A DNA stretch of 64,000 bases. Origin: Geothermobacter ehrlichii. GTDB lineage: Bacteria; Desulfobacterota; Desulfuromonadia; Desulfuromonadales; Geothermobacteraceae. The notes under the pieces are model-generated. The model was not told where the DNA came from and did not search any database. It worked only from the letters and a program-made list of their open reading frames with translations. The stretch is taken from the NCBI RefSeq assembly GCF_008124615.1, contig NZ_VNIB01000001.1, forward strand, positions 472,577 through 536,576, given 5' to 3'. A program made the translations under genes and the position numbers. Below are positions 19,208 to 31,351 of the stretch, piece by piece. Position 1 is the first letter of the stretch. Each line of letters begins with the position of its first letter.

Positions 19208-20149
19208 ATGTCGTTCGGCCACAAGCACATTCTCGGTATCGAACAGCTGTCGCGGGAGGATATTTTCTACATCCTCGATACCGCCGAAAGCTTCAAGGAG
19301 ATCAACACCCGGGAGATCAAGAAGGTGCCGACCCTGCGCGGCAAGACGATCATCAACCTCTTTTTCGAGGCCAGCACCCGCACCCGCACATCCTTCGAAA
19401 TCGCCGGCAAGCGGCTGTCCGCCGACACCATCAACATTTCGGCGTCCAGTTCGTCGGTGGTCAAGGGCGAAACCCTCGAGGATACGGCGCGCAACATCGA
19501 GGCCATGCATCCCGACATCATCGTCATGCGCCACGGCGCCTCCGGCGCGCCGCACTACCTCGCCGAGCGGCTCGACTGTTCGGTGGTCAATGCCGGCGAC
19601 GGCGCCCATGAACATCCGAGCCAGGCTCTGCTCGATCTTTTCACCATGCGCGAAAAGAAGGGGCGTCTCGAAGGGCTGGAAGTGGCGATCGTCGGCGATA
19701 TCACGCACAGCCGGGTCGCCCGCTCCAACCTGTACGCCCTGACCAGGGTCGGTGCCCGGGTGCGGCTTTCCGGCCCCGGCACCATGCTGCCGCCCGGCAT
19801 CGACCGGCTGGGGGCGACAGTCTGCGACAGCCTCGAGGCGGCGGTCGAAGGAGCCGATGTGGTGATGATGCTGCGCATCCAGCTCGAGCGCCAGTCCAGG
19901 GGCGGTCCGCTGCTGCCCAGTCTGCGCGAGTACAGCCGTTTTTACGGACTGACCCCCGAGAAACTGAAGCTGGCCAGGCCCGATGCCCTGGTGATGCATC
20001 CGGGGCCGATGAACCGGGGCGTCGAAATCGCCTCGAGCGTTGCCGACGGACCGCAGAATGTCATTCTCGACCAGGTCGAAAATGGCGTCGCCGTGCGCAT
20101 GGCGCTGCTCTACCTGGTCGCTGGCGGCGAAGCCCCGGCCAACGAATGA
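19208..20149 (+). CDS. pyrB: Aspartate carbamoyltransferase catalytic subunit
   Basis: This 313-aa enzyme condenses carbamoyl phosphate with aspartate in pyrimidine synthesis. The carbamoyl-phosphate motif [10 protein letters not shown] (about residues 50-59) and the aspartate-side MHPGPMNRG (about 265) are present. No pyrI regulatory gene is nearby, as in organisms where PyrR handles control. The upstream ATG at 19187 is rejected because GGGGAGGAG sits directly ahead of the ATG at 19208. Confidence 0.97.
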   Translation: MSFGHKHILGIEQLSREDIFYILDTAESFKEINTREIKKVPTLRGKTIINLFFEASTRTRTSFEIAGKRLSADTINISASSSSVVKGETLEDTARNIEAMHPDIIVMRHGASGAPHYLAERLDCSVVNAGDGAHEHPSQALLDLFTMREKKGRLEGLEVAIVGDITHSRVARSNLYALTRVGARVRLSGPGTMLPPGIDRLGATVCDSLEAAVEGADVVMMLRIQLERQSRGGPLLPSLREYSRFYGLTPEKLKLARPDALVMHPGPMNRGVEIASSVADGPQNVILDQVENGVAVRMALLYLVAGGEAPANE

Positions 20150-20174
20150 TTCCGCTCTGCAAAAGGAGAAAGCC

Positions 20175-21452
20175 ATGAGCCTGCTGATCAAGAACGGTCG
20201 TGTCGTCGATCCCGGAAACGATGTCGACGCCCAGCTCGATCTCTTCATCGACCGGGGCATCATCGCCGAGACCGGAGCCGGTCTCGAGCTTGAGGCGGAC
20301 GAGGTTGTCGACGCCGCCGGCAAGCTGGTCGTCCCCGGCCTGATCGATATCCACGTCCACCTGCGCGACCCGGGGCTGGAATACAAGGAAGATATCGCCA
20401 GCGGCACCCTGGCCGCCGTAGCCGGCGGTTTCACCGCCGTCGCCTGCATGCCGAACACCCAGCCGGTCAACGACAACCTGGCGGTCACCCGTTACATCCA
20501 GGCTCGTGCCGGGGAAGTGGGGCACTGCCGGGTCTATCCGATCGCCGCCATCACCAGGGGGCTCAAGGGGGAGAGCCTGACCGAGATGGGCGAGCTGTCC
20601 GAAAACGGGGTCGTCGGTTTTTCCGACGACGGCCGCCCGGTCGAAAACGGCAGCGTCATGCGCCGGGCGCTGGAATATGTCCGGCCCTTCGGCGCGCCGA
20701 TCATCTCGCACGCCGAGGAGCTTTCCCTGGTCGGTGACGGCGTGATGAACGAGGGGTTCGTCGCGACCGAGCTCGGGCTCAAGGGGATTCCCTGGGTGGC
20801 CGAGGACGCCATGATCGCCCGTGACGTCATGCTGGCCGAGCTGACCGGCGGCCGCCTGCACGTCGCCCACATCTCCACCCGGGGCGGAGTGGAGATTGTC
20901 CGCCAGGCCAAGAAGCGGGGTGTCAGGGTGACCTGCGAGGCGACGCCGCATCATTTCACCCTGACCGACGAGGCGGTGCGGGGATACGACACCAACGCCA
21001 AGATGAACCCGCCGCTGCGCAGCGAAGACGATCTGGCGGCGATCCGCGAAGGGCTGGCCGACGGCACCATCGACGCCATCGCCACCGATCACGCGCCGCA
21101 TCACTTCGACGAGAAGAACGTCGAGTTCAACCTGGCGCTGAACGGCATTGTCGGACTGGAAACCGCCCTGCCGCTGACCCTGAAGCTGGTGGAGGAGAAG
21201 GTCATCGATTTGAAACGGGCCATCGCCCTGCTGACCTGCGGCCCGGCCGGGGCATTGGGGCTCGCCGGCGGCAGCCTCGCCAAGGGGCAACCGGCCGACG
21301 TTACCGTCATCGATCCGGACCTCGAATGGACCGTCGAGCCGGAAAAGCTGCATTCCCGCAGCAAGAACAGCCCCTTCGGCGGCTGGCGGATGAAGGGCGC
21401 CGCCGTTGCGACCATCGTCGGCGGCAACGTCGCCTTTCGGCGCGAAGGCTAG
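20175..21452 (+). CDS. pyrC: Dihydroorotase
   Basis: This 425-aa class I-type amidohydrolase cyclises N-carbamoyl-aspartate to dihydroorotate. The metal motif [10 protein letters not shown] (about residues 57-66), the histidines in IISHAEE and HVAHIST, and the late TDHAPHH (about 303-309) are all present. AGGAGAA precedes the ATG at 20175. About 84 nt separate it from carA, with no terminator; a GGGCAGGG octamer lies at 21456-21463. Confidence 0.96.
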   Translation: MSLLIKNGRVVDPGNDVDAQLDLFIDRGIIAETGAGLELEADEVVDAAGKLVVPGLIDIHVHLRDPGLEYKEDIASGTLAAVAGGFTAVACMPNTQPVNDNLAVTRYIQARAGEVGHCRVYPIAAITRGLKGESLTEMGELSENGVVGFSDDGRPVENGSVMRRALEYVRPFGAPIISHAEELSLVGDGVMNEGFVATELGLKGIPWVAEDAMIARDVMLAELTGGRLHVAHISTRGGVEIVRQAKKRGVRVTCEATPHHFTLTDEAVRGYDTNAKMNPPLRSEDDLAAIREGLADGTIDAIATDHAPHHFDEKNVEFNLALNGIVGLETALPLTLKLVEEKVIDLKRAIALLTCGPAGALGLAGGSLAKGQPADVTVIDPDLEWTVEPEKLHSRSKNSPFGGWRMKGAAVATIVGGNVAFRREG

Positions 21453-21536
21453 CAGGGGCAGGGGACAAGGAACGATTGCGCCAGGCGCGCGAGAGCCTGG
21501 TCGAAATCAATCAACGCATTGAGGAGTAGCACCGAC

Positions 21537-22667
21537 ATGAAAGCGATTCTGGCCCTGGCCGACGGCAGGGTCTTTCATGGGCGTTCCATCGGCGCGCCCG
21601 GAGAAGTCACGGGAGAGGTGGTCTTCAACACCAGCATGACGGGTTATCAGGAGATCCTGACCGACCCCTCCTATGCCGGTGAGATCGTCACCATGACCTA
21701 CACCCAGATCGGCAACTACGGCATCAATCCGGAGGATGTCGAGTCCGACCGGCCGCACCTGCGGGGTTTCGTGGTCAGGGAGGCCTGCGGCTTTCCGTCG
21801 AACTGGCGCTCGACCATGAGCCTGGACGCCTACCTGAAGGAGAACGGCATTGTCGGCATCGAGGGGATCGACACCCGCGCCCTGGTCCGGCACATCCGCG
21901 ACCGGGGCGCGCAGACGGGCATCATCTCGACCCTCGACAGCGATCCGGAGAGCCTGGTGGCCAAAGCCGCCGGCGCTCCCTCCATCGTCGGCCAGGACCT
22001 GGTCCGGACGGTGACCTGCAGCGAGCCCTACACCTGGACCGAGGGGCTGTGGGACCTGCGGACCGGCTATGCCGATGCCGGCGAGACCGCTTATCGCGTG
22101 GTCGCCTTCGATTTCGGCATCAAGCGCAACATCCTGCGCAATTTCGTCGCCCGGGGCTGCGAAGTGACCGTGGTGCCGGCCACCACGTCCGCCGAGGACG
22201 TACTGGCCATGAACCCGGACGGTGTCTTTCTCAGCAACGGTCCCGGCGACCCCGAACCGGTCACCTATGCCCAGGAAACGATCCGCCAGCTGATGGGCAA
22301 GGTCCCCCTGTTCGGCATCTGCCTCGGGCACCAGCTGATCTCCCTGGCTCTCGGCGGCCGGACCTACAAGCTCAAGTTCGGTCATCGCGGCGGCAACCAG
22401 CCGGTACGCAGGGGGGCGGGGCCGAACGTGGAGATCACCTCGCAGAACCATGGCTTTGCCGTCGACGCCGACTCACTGCGGGATGACGCGCTGATTACCC
22501 ATGTCAATCTCAACGACAACACCGTCGAGGGATTGCGGCACCGGACCATGCCTCTCTTCTCGGTCCAGTACCATCCGGAAGCTTCGCCGGGGCCGCACGA
22601 CGCCAACTATCTCTTCGACGAATTCATCCGAATGATAAAAGACTGGAAAAGTCTGAAAACAGCGTAG
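21537..22667 (+). CDS. carA: Carbamoyl-phosphate synthase small subunit
   Basis: This 376-aa glutaminase subunit supplies ammonia to CarB. The N-terminal half holds [17 protein letters not shown]. The C-terminal class I amidotransferase domain has the nucleophile Cys262 in FGICLGHQ and the catalytic His/Glu in [18 protein letters not shown] at 21521-21526 supports the ATG at 21537. Its place after pyrC means arginine and pyrimidine needs share a pyrimidine-controlled synthase unless another copy exists elsewhere. Confidence 0.97.
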   Translation: MKAILALADGRVFHGRSIGAPGEVTGEVVFNTSMTGYQEILTDPSYAGEIVTMTYTQIGNYGINPEDVESDRPHLRGFVVREACGFPSNWRSTMSLDAYLKENGIVGIEGIDTRALVRHIRDRGAQTGIISTLDSDPESLVAKAAGAPSIVGQDLVRTVTCSEPYTWTEGLWDLRTGYADAGETAYRVVAFDFGIKRNILRNFVARGCEVTVVPATTSAEDVLAMNPDGVFLSNGPGDPEPVTYAQETIRQLMGKVPLFGICLGHQLISLALGGRTYKLKFGHRGGNQPVRRGAGPNVEITSQNHGFAVDADSLRDDALITHVNLNDNTVEGLRHRTMPLFSVQYHPEASPGPHDANYLFDEFIRMIKDWKSLKTA

Positions 22668-22729
22668 GTTACGGAACATAGTTGAAGTTATTTATCGAGT
22701 TCGGCAGGTGCCGACAAGAAGGATAAACC

Positions 22730-25984
<3,255 letters not shown>

Positions 25985-26026
25985 CACGCCCTTCGGGCGT
26001 GTTCATTTGTTTAGCGTGACGGAAAC

Positions 26027-26058
26027 ATTGGGCGGGTTATCCCGCCCAATCAATTTTT
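26027..26058 (+). terminator. Terminator located inside the greA leader
   Basis: A perfect 10-bp stem ATTGGGCGGG (26027-26036) / CCCGCCCAAT (26041-26050) with loop TTAT is followed by CAATTTTT. The greA Shine-Dalgarno (about 26062-26065) begins only a few bases later. Any transcript carrying a usable greA ribosome-binding site therefore must read through it. Confidence 0.8.
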
Positions 26059-26073
26059 GTAGAGGTTTGCCCC

Positions 26074-26550
26074 ATGTCCAGTCAGATTCCGATGACCCGA
26101 GCCGGTTATGAACGGCTCCAGGAGGAGCTGAAGCATCTGATCCGCGTAGAACGTCCCCGGGTCGTCGACGCCATCGCCGAGGCCCGAAGCCACGGCGACC
26201 TGTCGGAAAACGCCGAATACGAGGCCGCCAAGGATCGGCAGGCGTTTATCGAGGGACGCATCCAGGAGCTGAACGACAAGATTGCCCGGGCCCAGGTGAT
26301 CGATCCGGCGCAGATCGACAGCGACAAGATCGTCTTCGGCGCCACGGTCACCCTGTTCGATACCGAAACCGAGGTCGAGGTGACCTACCAGATTGTCGGC
26401 GAGGACGAAGCCGACATCAAGGAAGGGAAGATTTCCGTCACTTCGCCGGTCGGCAAGGCCCTGATCGGCCACCGGGTCGACGACGAGGTGCAGATCCGGG
26501 TCCCTTCAGGGGTCAAGGTCTACGAAATCACCGACATTCGCTACGAATGA
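26074..26550 (+). CDS. greA: Transcription elongation factor GreA
   Basis: This 158-aa factor rescues backtracked RNA polymerase by stimulating transcript cleavage. The N-terminal coiled coil contains HGDLSENAEYEAAK (about residues 43-56), whose acidic tip is the catalytic element. The C-terminal FKBP-like domain ends in GVKVYEITDIRY. GAGG is 8 nt before the ATG. It follows carB by 89 nt, but a strong terminator lies in between, within its leader. Confidence 0.97.
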   Translation: MSSQIPMTRAGYERLQEELKHLIRVERPRVVDAIAEARSHGDLSENAEYEAAKDRQAFIEGRIQELNDKIARAQVIDPAQIDSDKIVFGATVTLFDTETEVEVTYQIVGEDEADIKEGKISVTSPVGKALIGHRVDDEVQIRVPSGVKVYEITDIRYE

Positions 26551-26563
26551 TCGGCGTGCCGAG

Positions 26564-26586
26564 CGGCGCTGCAAGCGCCGGTTTTT
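26564..26586 (+). terminator. Intrinsic terminator after greA
   Basis: Stem CGGCGCT (26564-26570) / AGCGCCG (26574-26580), loop GCA, then GTTTTT. Confidence 0.8.
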
Positions 26587-26655
26587 GCTGACGAAACCGA
26601 CAGAGGCGAAGCGATTGGGCTTCGCCTTTGCCGTCTGATGTATTAGAATGGCGCC

Positions 26656-28788
26656 ATGTGCGCCGATTCCAGCCATCTGCACCAGCCCCTGTCGGTTCTG
26701 CACGGCGTCGGTCCGCGCCTTGCCGACAGATTCGCCCGCATGCAGATCCGTTCTGTCGAGGATCTGCTCTACACTCTGCCGCATCGCTACGAGGACCGGC
26801 GCCAGCTGCGCAAGATCGCCCATCTGCGTGAGGGTTGTACTGAAATCTTCTGCGGCGAGATTCTTGCCTCCGCCGAGGTGCGGACCAGCCGCTCGGGCCG
26901 GGCGATGTGGGAGGTCGTGGTCGGCGACGGCAGCGGTACCATCACCCTCAAGTGGTTCCATTACCGAAAGGCCTGGCAGAAAAAGACCTACCAGGTGGGC
27001 CGCAGGGCGCTTTTTCGGGGGGAAGTGAAACGGTTTGCCGGCCGGCGCGAGGTTCTTCATCCCGAAGCCGATTTTCTGGCCCCGGGCCAGGATGTCGATG
27101 ATTTCACCCGGGCCGATCCGCTCAATTTCGGCCGCATTCTGCCGGTCTATCCCCTGACCGATGGGCTGCATCAGCGCACGGCGCGCAAGATCTGGAAGGA
27201 AGCTGTCGACCGCTTCGCAGCGCAGGTCAAAACCCATCTTCCGGCCGAGTTTCTTCGCAAGAGGTCGCTGCCCCCCCTCGACATTGCCCTGCGCCAGGTC
27301 CACTGGCCCGACAACGACGCTGACCTCAGTGCCCTGCAGCGGGGCGACGATCCCTGCCGGCGGGCCCTGGTCTACGATGAATTCTTCTACCTCGAACTGG
27401 GGCTGCTGCTGCGACAGAAGGGAATCAGCCTTGAAGCGGGGATTCCCTTCCGCATCGAACACCGCTACACCCGTCCCCTGGCGGCGATGCTCCCTTACCG
27501 GCTGACCGCCGCCCAGAAGCGGGTGCTCGGCGAGATCAAGAGGGATCTGCAGCGGCCGCATCCGATGCACCGTCTCGTTCAGGGCGATGTCGGCAGCGGC
27601 AAGACCGTCGTCGCCCTGATGGCGGCGCTGCTGGCGATCGAAAACGAAACCCAGGTCGCCGTCGTCGCGCCGACCGAGATCCTGGCCGAGCAGCACTACC
27701 GCTTCTTCAGTCACTGGCTCGAGCGACTGGGGCTGAAAACCGCACTGCTGTCGGGAACGCAGAAACCTTCGGACAAGCAGCGCTGCCTGGAAAGGATTGC
27801 GGCAGGGGAGGTGCACCTGGTGGTCGGAACCCACGCCGTGCTGCAGGAAGGCGTTCGCTTTAGCCGTCTTGGGCTCGGCATCGTCGACGAGCAGCACCGG
27901 TTCGGCGTGCAACAGCGGCAGGTTCTGAAACAGAAGGGGGAGAATCCCCACATTCTGGTAATGACCGCCACGCCGATACCGCGCAGTCTCGCCCTGACCG
28001 TGTACGGCGACCTGGCCCTGTCGGTGATCGACGAGCTGCCGCCGGGCCGCAAACCTGTCAAGACATTGATGTGCGGGGAAAAAGAACGAGAACGTGCATT
28101 GATTTTAATGAAAAAGGCGATCCAGAGGGGAGAGCAGGGCTATATCGTCTATCCGCTCGTCGAGGAATCGGAAAAGAGCGACCTGAAGGCCGCCACCGAG
28201 GCCATGGAATGGCTGACCGGCTTTTTCCCCGATGTCAGGCTGGCGCTGCTGCACGGCCGCATGAAGGGGCCGGAAAAGGACGCGGTGATGCGGGATTTCG
28301 CCGAGGGCCGAACCGGTATTCTGGTCGCCACAACCGTTATCGAGGTCGGCATCGACGTGCCCAACGCCACGGTGATGATCGTCGAACACGCGGAACGGTT
28401 CGGACTCGCCCAGCTGCATCAGCTGCGCGGCCGGGTCGGCCGGGGCGGCAAGGAATCGGTCTGTGTCCTGATCCGGTCACAAAAGTGCAGCGAGGACGGT
28501 CTGAAACGGTTGCAGGTGATGTGCGAGACCGGCGACGGCTTCCGGATAGCGGAAGCCGATCTCGAAATCCGGGGACCGGGCGACTTTCTCGGCACCCGGC
28601 AGTCGGGCGTGCCCGATTTCCGCATCGCCAATATCCTGCGTGACGGGCAGGTGCTCGAACAGGCGCGGCAGGACGCCATGGAGCTGGTTGCCCGTGACGA
28701 CTTTCCCGACCATCCACGCTACCACGAGCTGATGCAGGCCCTGGCGGAGCGCTGGGGAGGACGGCTGGAGCTGGCCAGCATCGGCTGA
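26656..28788 (+). CDS. recG: ATP-dependent DNA helicase RecG
   Basis: This 710-aa superfamily 2 helicase remodels stalled replication forks and Holliday junctions. The N-terminal wedge (OB) region opens with LHGVGPRLADRFARM and EDLLYTLPHRYEDR. Helicase motifs include Walker A GDVGSGKT (about residue 311-318), the DEQHRFGVQQR box, TATPIPRSLA, and QLRGRVGRG. The C-terminal RGPGDFLGTRQSG is typical of RecG. The start ATG at 26656 has no clear Shine-Dalgarno. It is the last + strand gene before the proposed terminus. Confidence 0.97.
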   Translation: MCADSSHLHQPLSVLHGVGPRLADRFARMQIRSVEDLLYTLPHRYEDRRQLRKIAHLREGCTEIFCGEILASAEVRTSRSGRAMWEVVVGDGSGTITLKWFHYRKAWQKKTYQVGRRALFRGEVKRFAGRREVLHPEADFLAPGQDVDDFTRADPLNFGRILPVYPLTDGLHQRTARKIWKEAVDRFAAQVKTHLPAEFLRKRSLPPLDIALRQVHWPDNDADLSALQRGDDPCRRALVYDEFFYLELGLLLRQKGISLEAGIPFRIEHRYTRPLAAMLPYRLTAAQKRVLGEIKRDLQRPHPMHRLVQGDVGSGKTVVALMAALLAIENETQVAVVAPTEILAEQHYRFFSHWLERLGLKTALLSGTQKPSDKQRCLERIAAGEVHLVVGTHAVLQEGVRFSRLGLGIVDEQHRFGVQQRQVLKQKGENPHILVMTATPIPRSLALTVYGDLALSVIDELPPGRKPVKTLMCGEKERERALILMKKAIQRGEQGYIVYPLVEESEKSDLKAATEAMEWLTGFFPDVRLALLHGRMKGPEKDAVMRDFAEGRTGILVATTVIEVGIDVPNATVMIVEHAERFGLAQLHQLRGRVGRGGKESVCVLIRSQKCSEDGLKRLQVMCETGDGFRIAEADLEIRGPGDFLGTRQSGVPDFRIANILRDGQVLEQARQDAMELVARDDFPDHPRYHELMQALAERWGGRLELASIG

Positions 28789-28817
28789 AACGGGCGTTTA
28801 TTTTTGTACTCGATAAA

Positions 28818-28845
28818 AGTTTACATAATATATCTTATGCGACAT
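28818..28845 (-). other. dif: Candidate dif site (XerC/XerD recombination site)
   Basis: Read on the - strand, an ATGTCGCATAA arm, GATATA spacer and TTATGTAAACT arm match the E. coli dif layout. By my count 20 of 28 positions are identical: 7/11 in the XerC arm including CGCATAA, 4/6 in the spacer, 9/11 in the XerD arm. It is intergenic, in a short AT-rich island, and lies where gene orientation switches from rightward to leftward. That is what a replication terminus should look like. Confidence 0.7.
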
Positions 28846-28850
28846 AAGAT
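28832..28850. repeat. Inverted repeat overlapping the dif candidate
   Basis: ATCTTATG (28832-28839) and CATAAGAT (28843-28850) are perfect inverted copies around CGA. The repeat extends the XerC-arm side of the dif candidate and could form a hairpin in single-stranded DNA. Confidence 0.6.
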
Positions 28851-28881
28851 TTTCTGATGTCGCTTCCCCGGGGGTTCGCCC

Positions 28882-29316
28882 ATGAACTCCCGGACACGTC
28901 CCCTTCGTAACTCCCTGAAGGTCAACCACCACGGCGACGGCTTCGTTTCCGTCACTGTCCGCCTTCCGGAATCCCTCCTCAACGCCTACGCCCACTTTCT
29001 TGAAGCTCTCTCGGATTTCTTCTTTGCCGCCGATCGGCAGGCGCATATCGACTGGCTCAAGTCCCGGCGTGAGAAAGACGCCCGTTATCAGCTCGAAGCG
29101 AAACAGGCCCGTGAGCAGTTTGCCCGGCTGGTTCTGGAATCCTTCGACCGTCACAATGCCCCTGGCCTGTCACGGTTTGAGCTGCTCAAGCGTATTGCTG
29201 CTGATTTGCGGGTGATCAAGCACCCGTGGCGGAAGTATGAGATTATCCGCAAGACCCTTGTCGAGGCTGGCCTTGGTGGCCGTCCGGGGCGTCCTCGCCG
29301 TGAGGTGCGGAAATGA
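28882..29316 (+). CDS. Orphan 144-aa protein beside the dif candidate
   Basis: No recognised family. It is a charged, helix-rich protein with an internal stretch of alternating Lys/Arg/Glu (about residues 60-90) and a basic Gly-Arg-Pro tail (GRPGRPRR) resembling an AT-hook. The start ATG at 28882 follows a G-rich stretch. Its TGA overlaps an ATG (29313) by ATGA, but the second frame runs straight into the terminator and tRNA-Pro, as if a following gene had been cut off. It sits 37 nt from the dif candidate. It may be a remnant of a dif-integrating element or a terminus-associated protein; neither is shown. Confidence 0.6.
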   Translation: MNSRTRPLRNSLKVNHHGDGFVSVTVRLPESLLNAYAHFLEALSDFFFAADRQAHIDWLKSRREKDARYQLEAKQAREQFARLVLESFDRHNAPGLSRFELLKRIAADLRVIKHPWRKYEIIRKTLVEAGLGGRPGRPRREVRK

Positions 29317-29349
29317 GCGAACAGATCAAGATGGGTTTGTGCGGGCACA

Positions 29350-29379
29350 AAAAAAGGAGCCGTCAAGGCTCCCTTTTTG
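29350..29379. terminator. Bidirectional terminator between the orphan gene and tRNA-Pro
   Basis: GGAGCC (29356-29361) pairs with GGCTCC (29367-29372), flanked by an A run on the left and T run on the right, so it can stop transcripts from both directions. Confidence 0.8.
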
Positions 29380-29386
29380 TTTGTGA

Positions 29387-29463
<77 letters not shown>

Positions 29464-29479
29464 AAGACCAACGCCGCGG

Positions 29480-29508
29480 ATTATGGGTTATCCGCGGCAT
29501 CTTGTCAA
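29480..29508 (-). promoter_or_regulatory. Promoter of tRNA-Pro
   Basis: On the - strand TTGACA (29508-29503), 17 bp, CATAAT (29485-29480), 16 bp before the tRNA. An inverted repeat CCGCGGA/TCCGCGG overlaps the -10 region. Confidence 0.75.
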
Positions 29509-29511
29509 GGC

Positions 29512-29529
29512 AAAAAGCAGCGGTGCTGC
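29512..29529 (-). terminator. Terminator of the iorAB-paaK operon
   Basis: On the - strand GCAGC, loop ACC, GCTGC, then TTTTT, about 20 nt after the paaK stop. Confidence 0.65.
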
Positions 29530-29548
29530 CGGTTACATCGCAATGAAA

Positions 29549-30859
29549 TCACAACTTTCGCCGATCGATGACCCGCACCGCCTTTCCTTCGTGCCGCGGC
29601 ATGGAGGCCGGTTCCACCAGCTTGACCCTGGCGCCGACGCCGAGGGTGCTGGCCAGCCGTTTTTCCACCGCCTCGACAAAGGCTTTCTGCTGTTTCATTT
29701 CGTCGAAGAAGATCTTTTCGTTGACCTCCACCCGCACCTCGAGGGTATCGACGTTGTTGACGCGATCGACGATCAGCTGGTAGTGCGGCTCGCACCCCTC
29801 CATCTGGAAGAGTACCTCCTCGATCTGGGTCGGAAAGACATTGACCCCTTTGATGATCAGCATGTCGTCGGAGCGCCCCATGGTTTTCTGCATGCGGACC
29901 ATGGTCCGGCCGCAGTCGCAGGGCGCGTAGTCGAGACGGGTGATGTCCCTTGTCCGGTAGCGGACTACGGGAAAGGCCTCCTTGGTCAGGCTGGTGATGA
30001 CCAGCTCCCCTACTGAGCCCGGCGGCAGCACCTCGCCGGTTTCAGGATCGATGATCTCGGGCAGAAAGTGGTCCTCGAAGATGTGCATCCCCCGGCGGCA
30101 GAGGCACTCGCCGGCGACTCCCGGTCCCATGACCTCGGACAGGCCGTAATTGTCGGTGGCGACAATTTCCAGCCGCCTTTCGATCTCCCGCCGCATCTCC
30201 TCGCTCCAGGGCTCGGCGCCGAACAGGCCGACCCGCAGATCGAGACTCTGCGGGTCCAGTCCGGTTCGTTCCATGCGATCGGCCATGGTCAGTGCGTAGC
30301 TCGGCGTGCAGACCAGCGCCGAACTGCGGTAGTCGTGCATGATCATCAGCTGCTTGTCGGTATTGCCGCTTGAGATCGGTATCACCGAGGCGCCGATGCG
30401 CTCCGCGCCGTAGTGCAGGCCGAAGGCGCCGGTAAACAGGCCGTAGCCGAAGGCGATATGCACGATGTCCTCGGCGGTGACGCCGGCGGCGGTCATGAAT
30501 CGGGCGACCAGTTCGGTCCAGGTGTCGAGATCCCGGCGGCTGTAGCCGACCACCGTCGGCTTGCCCGTGGTTCCGGACGAGGAATGGATGCGTACTACCT
30601 CTTTCATGGGCACGGCGAACATGCCGTAGGGATAGTTGCGCCGCAGATCCTCCTTGTCGGTGAACGGCAGCCGCTGCAGATCCTCGAGGGTCTGCAGATC
30701 GTCGGGATGAAAACCGATGTCAGTGAATTTCTGCTGGTAACAGGGAACGTTGTGGTAGACCCGGTCGAGGGTCTGTTTCAGCCGGCGAAGCTGCAGCTCG
30801 CGCAGGGCTTCGCGATCCATGCACTCGTGGACGGGATCCCATATTTTCAGGTGTGGCAA
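29549..30859 (-). CDS. paaK: Phenylacetate-CoA ligase (downstream copy)
   Basis: This 436-aa AMP-forming ligase of the PaaK group activates aryl-acetates to CoA thioesters. The P-loop-like [14 protein letters not shown] lies at about residues 93-106. [10 protein letters not shown] and YRTRDITRL are the adenylate-forming signatures, and the C-terminal [20 protein letters not shown] is diagnostic. It is the last gene of iorA-iorB-paaK-ACT-paaK and resembles the other paaK copy through its length. The partners predict aryl-acetate products of aromatic amino acid breakdown as substrates. Confidence 0.93.
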   Translation of the reverse strand: MPHLKIWDPVHECMDREALRELQLRRLKQTLDRVYHNVPCYQQKFTDIGFHPDDLQTLEDLQRLPFTDKEDLRRNYPYGMFAVPMKEVVRIHSSSGTTGKPTVVGYSRRDLDTWTELVARFMTAAGVTAEDIVHIAFGYGLFTGAFGLHYGAERIGASVIPISSGNTDKQLMIMHDYRSSALVCTPSYALTMADRMERTGLDPQSLDLRVGLFGAEPWSEEMRREIERRLEIVATDNYGLSEVMGPGVAGECLCRRGMHIFEDHFLPEIIDPETGEVLPPGSVGELVITSLTKEAFPVVRYRTRDITRLDYAPCDCGRTMVRMQKTMGRSDDMLIIKGVNVFPTQIEEVLFQMEGCEPHYQLIVDRVNNVDTLEVRVEVNEKIFFDEMKQQKAFVEAVEKRLASTLGVGARVKLVEPASMPRHEGKAVRVIDRRKL

Positions 30860-30910
30860 GACAGCATCCTCACTTCAGGTATTTTCCAGAAAAAGGCACT
30901 CAACCCATTG

Positions 30911-31342
30911 TCAGGCCGAGAAAATCTTGTCGCTCTTGACCAGCTTGACATCCATTTCCGGCAGCATCTCCAGGGCCCGCTGGATGTCGTCAAAACGGAA
31001 GATGATGATAGCCTCTCCGCCGTTGGGCTCGACGAAGGCGTACATGTATTCGACGTTGATGCCGGCCTGGTCGAGTTTTTCGAGAATGCCGTTGAGTCCT
31101 TTCGGCCGGTCGGGCACCTCGACGGCGATCACCTCGGTCTTGCTGACGGTGAAGCCGTCCTCCTTGAGCACCTGCAGGGCCTTGTCCGGCGAATCGACGA
31201 TCAGCCGCAGGATGCCGAAATCCGAAGTGTCGGCAAGGGAGAGAGCCCGAATGTTGATGCCGGCGTTGCCGATCACCCGGGTCACCTCGGCCAGGCGGCC
31301 GGTCTTGTTCTCGATGAAGACTGAAATCTGCTGAACCGTCAT
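30911..31342 (-). CDS. ACT-domain protein (tandem ACT)
   Basis: This 143-aa protein is built of two ACT modules: QISVFIENKTGRLAEVTRVI at the start and IAVEVPDRPKGLNGILEKL in the second half. ACT domains bind amino acids and regulate metabolic enzymes. Placed between two paaK genes, it probably senses an aromatic amino acid or modulates the ligases; this is inference from context. It starts 9 nt after the upstream paaK stop and is clearly cotranscribed. Confidence 0.88.
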   Translation of the reverse strand: MTVQQISVFIENKTGRLAEVTRVIGNAGINIRALSLADTSDFGILRLIVDSPDKALQVLKEDGFTVSKTEVIAVEVPDRPKGLNGILEKLDQAGINVEYMYAFVEPNGGEAIIIFRFDDIQRALEMLPEMDVKLVKSDKIFSA

Positions 31343-31351
31343 CCTGCCCTC

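Noticed and set aside
21475..21529. 17-codon TTG-started frame between pyrC and carA with AAGGA ahead
   Set aside because: Too short and without comparative support; the sequence more likely just spaces carA from pyrC.
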